The translations under genes were made by a program, and so were the position numbers. From the NCBI GenBank assembly GCA_008729055.1, contig SDUX01000103.1:49234-113233 (forward strand): a stretch of DNA of 64,000 nt. Direction: 5' to 3'. This document shows positions 60,691 through 64,000 of the stretch, in pieces. The first letter of the stretch is position 1; the number at the start of each line of letters is the position of its first letter. The DNA comes from Pyropia haitanensis (taxonomy: Eukaryota; Rhodophyta; Bangiophyceae; Bangiales; Bangiaceae). The notes beneath the pieces were generated by a model that worked only from the letters and a program-made list of their open reading frames with translations, made no database searches and was not told the DNA's origin.

Positions 60691-63600
60691 AGGAAGTGGG
60701 CAAGAAGTGGGCAAAAGTGGATCACAAATGGGCAATTGGCAAGAACTGCAAAGAAAATTGAGACGAAAGTCGCCAGAAAGTGGTCCAACAGTGGCCACAA
60801 AGTGCGCCCCGCCACCCAAACTGTCCACTGCACGTTCCGCCCGTCACACTGGCGTGGACGGTGTGAGGGCGGAACTTTTGTCGCCGACCGTCACACCTGC
60901 CTGTCGGGACCCCCACGTGGCAAAAACCATTCCACAAAATTGACACGTGGAAACCGGCGCTCCACAAAATACTCGTTGCATCCAACGGACGCGCCAACGA
61001 ACGGGTCGGCCAACCACCCCATGCACGACGGTGCGGGTGGAACCTCGGACGTCGAGCGGGCGGATGTATGGCTGGAATAAAGGATGCGAGCCAATTCGGC
61101 CGCCGGAGCGCGTGCTGCATTGCTGTACACGCAAAAGTGGGCAAAAGTGGGCAACAGTGGGCAAAAGTGGGTGAGAGCGGCCAACCACCGCATGCACGAC
61201 CGTGCGGGTGGAACCTCGGACATGAATCTATGGCTGGAACCGCGCCAAATTGTGCAGCATCGCTGTAGACGCAAAAGTGGGCAAAAGTGGGCAAAAGTGG
61301 GCAAAATGGGTAGGAAGTGGGCAAGAAGTGGGCAAAAAGTGGGCAAAAAGGGGGCCAAATTAGGACACAAATGGGCAATTGGGGGCAAGAACTTTCCAAA
61401 CTGCAAAGAAAATTGAGACGAAAGTCGCCAGAAAGTGGTCCAACAGTGGCCACAAAGTGCGCCCCGCCACCCAAACTGTCCACTGCGCGTTCCGCCCGTC
61501 ACACTGGCGTGGACGGTGTGAGGGCGGAACTTTTGTCGCCGACCGTCACACCTGGCTGTCGGGACCCCCACGTGGCAAAAAGCCATTCCACAAAATTGAC
61601 ACGTGGAAACCGGCGCTCCACAAAATACTCGTTGCATCCAACGGACGCGCCAACGAACAGGTCGGCCAACCACCCCATGCACGACGGTGCGGGTTGGAAC
61701 CTCGGACGTCGAGCGGGCGGATGTATGGCTGGAATAAAGGATGCGAGCCAATTCGGCGCCGGAGCGCGTGCTGCATTGCTGTACACGCAAAAGTGGGGCA
61801 AAAGTGGGCAACAGTGGGCAAAAGTGGGTGAGGAGCGGCCTACCACCGCATGCACGACCGTGCGGGTGGAACCTCGGACATGGAGCGGTGGATCTATGGC
61901 TGGAACGAAGTATGCGCGCCAATTCGGCCGGCCGGATGGTGTGCAGCATCGCTGTAGACGGCAAAAGTGGGCAAAAAGTGGGCAAAAAGTGGGGCAAAAG
62001 TGGGTAGGAAGTGGGCAAGAAGTGGGCAAAAAGTGGGCAAAAAGGGGGCCAAATTAGGACACAAATGGGCAATTGGGCGGCAAGAACTTTCCCATAACTG
62101 CAAAGAAAATTGAGACGAAAGTCGCCAGAAAGTCGTCCAACAGTGGCCACAAAGTGCGCCCCGCCACCCAAACTGTCCACTGCGCGTTCCGCCCGTCACA
62201 CTGGCGTGGACGGTGTGAGGGCGGAACTTTTGTCGCCGACCGTCACACCTGGCTGTCGGGACCCCCCACGTGGCAAAAACCATCCCACAAAATTGACACG
62301 TGGAAACCGGCGCTCCACAAAATACTCGTTGCATCCAACGGACGCGCCAACGAACAGGTCGGCCAACCACCCCATGCACGACGGTGCGGGTGGACCTCGG
62401 ACGTCGAGCGGGCGGATGTATGGCTGGAATAAAGATGCGAGCCAATTCGGCCGGCCGGAGCGCGTGCTGCATTGCTGTACACGCAAAAGTGGGCAAAAGT
62501 GGGCAACAGTGGGCAAAAGTGGGTGAGGAGCGGCCTACCACCGCATGCACGACCGTGCGGGTGGAACCTCGGACATCAAGCGGTGGATCTATGGCTGGAA
62601 CGAAGGATGCGCGCCAATTCGGCCGCCGGATCGTGTGCAGCATCGCTGTAGACGCAAAAGTGGGCAAAAGTGGGCAAAAGTGGGCAAAAGTGGGTAGGAA
62701 GTGGGCAAGAAGTGGGCAAAAAGTGGGCAAAAAGGGGCCAAATTGGACACAAATGGGCAATTGGGGGCAAGAACTTTCCATAACTGCAAAGAAAATTGAG
62801 ACGAAAGTCGCCAGAAAGTCGTCCAACAGTGGCCACAAAGTGCGCCCCGCCACCCAAACTGTCCACTGCGCGTTCCGCCCGTCACACTGGCGTGGACGGT
62901 GTGAGGGCGGAACTTTTGTCGCCGACCGTCACGCCTGGCCTGTGGGGACCCCCACGTGGCAAAAACCATTCCACAAAATTGACACGTGGAAACCGGCGCT
63001 CCACAAAACACTCGTTGCATCCAACGGACGCGCCAACGAACAGGTCGGCCAACCACCCCATGCACGACGGTGCGGGTGGAACCTCGGACGTCGAGCGGGC
63101 GGATGTATGGCTGGAATAAAGGATGCGAGCCAATTCGGCCGCCGGAGCGCGTGCTGCATTGCTGTACACGCAAAGTGGGCAAAAGTGGGCAACAGTGGGC
63201 AAAAGTGGGTGAGGAGCGGCCTACCACCGCATGCACGACCGTGCGGGTGGAACCTCGGACATCAAGCGGGTGGATCTATGGCTGGAACGAAGATGCGCGC
63301 CAATTCGGCCGCCGGATCGTGTGCAGCATCGCTGTAGACGCAAAAGTGGGCAAAAGTGGGCAAAAGTGGGCAAAAGTGGGTAGGAAGTGGGCAAGAAGTG
63401 GGCAAAAAGTGGGCAAAAAGGGGGCCAAATTAGGACACCAAATGGGCAATTGGGGGCAAGAACTTTCCATAACTGCAAAGAAAATTGAGACGAAAGTCGC
63501 CAGAAAGTCGTCCAACAGTGGCCACAAAGTGCGCCCGCCACCCAAACTGTCCACTGCGCGTTCCGCCCGTCACACTGGCGTGGACGGTGTGAGGGCGGAA

Positions 63601-64000
63601 CTTTTGTCGCCGACCGTCACGCCTGGCTGTGGGGACCCCCACGTGGCAAAAACCATTCCACAAAATTGACACGTGGAAACCGGCGCTCCACAAAAACACT
63701 CGTTGCATCCAACGGACGCGCCAACAAACGGGTCGGCCAACCACCCCATGCACGACGGTGCGGGTGGAACCTCGGACGTCGAGCGGCGGATGTATGGCTG
63801 GAATAAAGGATGCGAGCTTCGGCCGCCGGAGCGCGTGCAGCATTGCTGTACACGCGAAAAAGTGGGCAAAAGTGGCAACAGTGGGCAAAAGTGGGTGAGA
63901 AGCGGCCACCACCGCAGCACGACCGTGCGGGTGGAACCTCGGACATCGAGCGGGCGGATCTATGGGGAACGAAGTATGCGCGCCAATTCGGCCGCCGGAT
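60690..64000. repeat. Terminal III-like block with frequent small indels
   Basis: The units carry GAGACGAAAG, ATTAGGACAC, AAAATACTCG and GTGAGGAGCGG, like subfamily III. Both extra bases (GGGTTGGAACC near 61,692, CGGCCGGCCGG near 61,926 and 62,452, GGACCCCCCACG near 62,260) and missing bases are frequent. The last two units have CACGCCTGGCTGTGGGG or a near form (62,932 and 63,620). The very last also has AACAAACGGGTCGG and CACGCGAAA, matching the unit right after the gap at about 41,940-42,350. The array runs off the end of the window inside module B. Confidence 0.82.

Larger units (their letters stand above)
1..64000. repeat. Satellite DNA array, unit about 690 bp, about 93 tandem head-to-tail copies
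   Basis: The same unit recurs in the same orientation across the whole window. The landmark GAAGTGGGCAAGAAG falls near 20, 711, 1402, 2093 and so on at exact 691-base steps in the left block; equivalent landmarks recur at 688-690 base steps further right. There is no unique sequence anywhere, so the array continues beyond both ends. Long homogeneous arrays of units this size are typical of eukaryotic satellite DNA in centromeric, pericentromeric or subtelomeric heterochromatin; which of these applies here is not shown. Sequence differences sort the copies into at least four subfamilies in consecutive blocks, as expected from local unequal exchange and conversion. I do not recognise the satellite and assign no family name or species. 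Confidence 0.97.

Noticed and set aside
1..64000. CRISPR array
   Set aside because: The repeats are about 690 bp and directly adjacent, with no unique spacers of 25-45 bp. The 10-11 bp steps are too short and have no spacers. No cas-like gene is present.
1..64000. Ribosomal DNA spacer subrepeats
   Set aside because: No rRNA coding sequence, promoter-like unique segment or terminator is present in 64 kb, and the array is far longer than spacer subrepeat blocks usually are.
1..64000. Transposon or LTR array
   Set aside because: No terminal inverted repeats, long terminal repeats, target-site duplications or transposase, integrase or reverse-transcriptase motifs are visible in any frame; all translated peptides are repeat by-products.

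Overview
The window contains no gene that I can support. It is one continuous tandem array of a satellite DNA, about 93 copies of a unit of about 690 bp running from the first base to the last, interrupted only by a 25-base run of N. A 64 kb stretch of near-uniform tandem repeats with no unique sequence indicates a eukaryotic genome and a heterochromatic, pericentromeric, centromeric or subtelomeric location. The sequence itself does not show which organism or which of these locations applies. I see no rRNA, tRNA, transposon, telomere repeat or coding sequence that would place it.

Unit structure: each full unit (691 bp in the left block, 688-690 bp elsewhere) has three modules. Taking positions 23-713 as the reference, they are a 347 bp module C (23-369), a 172 bp module A (370-541) and a 172 bp module B (542-713). 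A and B are an old tandem duplication: by hand alignment they differ at about 18 of 172 positions with no gaps. The end of B and the start of the next C hold a G-rich array of 10-11 bp steps (GTGGGCAAAA and variants). Module C carries two CACGTG palindromes 30 bp apart, and a third appears in one subfamily.

Layout: (1) 1 to about 16,100 holds 23 units of subfamily I, base-for-base identical apart from two substitutions and one 1-base insertion. (2) About 16,100-24,870 holds mostly subfamily I units mixed with diverged patches; part of it is repeated at a 2.76 kb (four-unit) offset. (3) About 24,870-36,155 is subfamily II (689 bp units), starting with two copies of a four-unit higher-order repeat of 2,756 bp and later holding a unit with exactly one A/B module lost. 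(4) About 36,156-41,634 is a IV-like stretch with many single-base deletions. (5) 41,635-41,659 is an assembly gap. (6) 41,660 to about 50,200 is subfamily III. (7) About 50,200-60,120 is subfamily IV, with a two-unit higher-order repeat of about 1,377 bp from about 53,400. (8) About 60,120-60,690 is a strongly shortened unit. (9) About 60,690-64,000 is III-like and contains many indels.

The many long open reading frames are by-products of the repeat. The unit length is not a multiple of three and changes between subfamilies, so no frame is kept. What merits attention is how the array evolved: module duplication, unequal exchange, higher-order repeats, conversion-like patches and a strikingly homogeneous block. 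The regularly spaced G-run/A-run array and the CACGTG palindromes are the best candidates for functional sites. I found no evidence of a new gene-encoded system.
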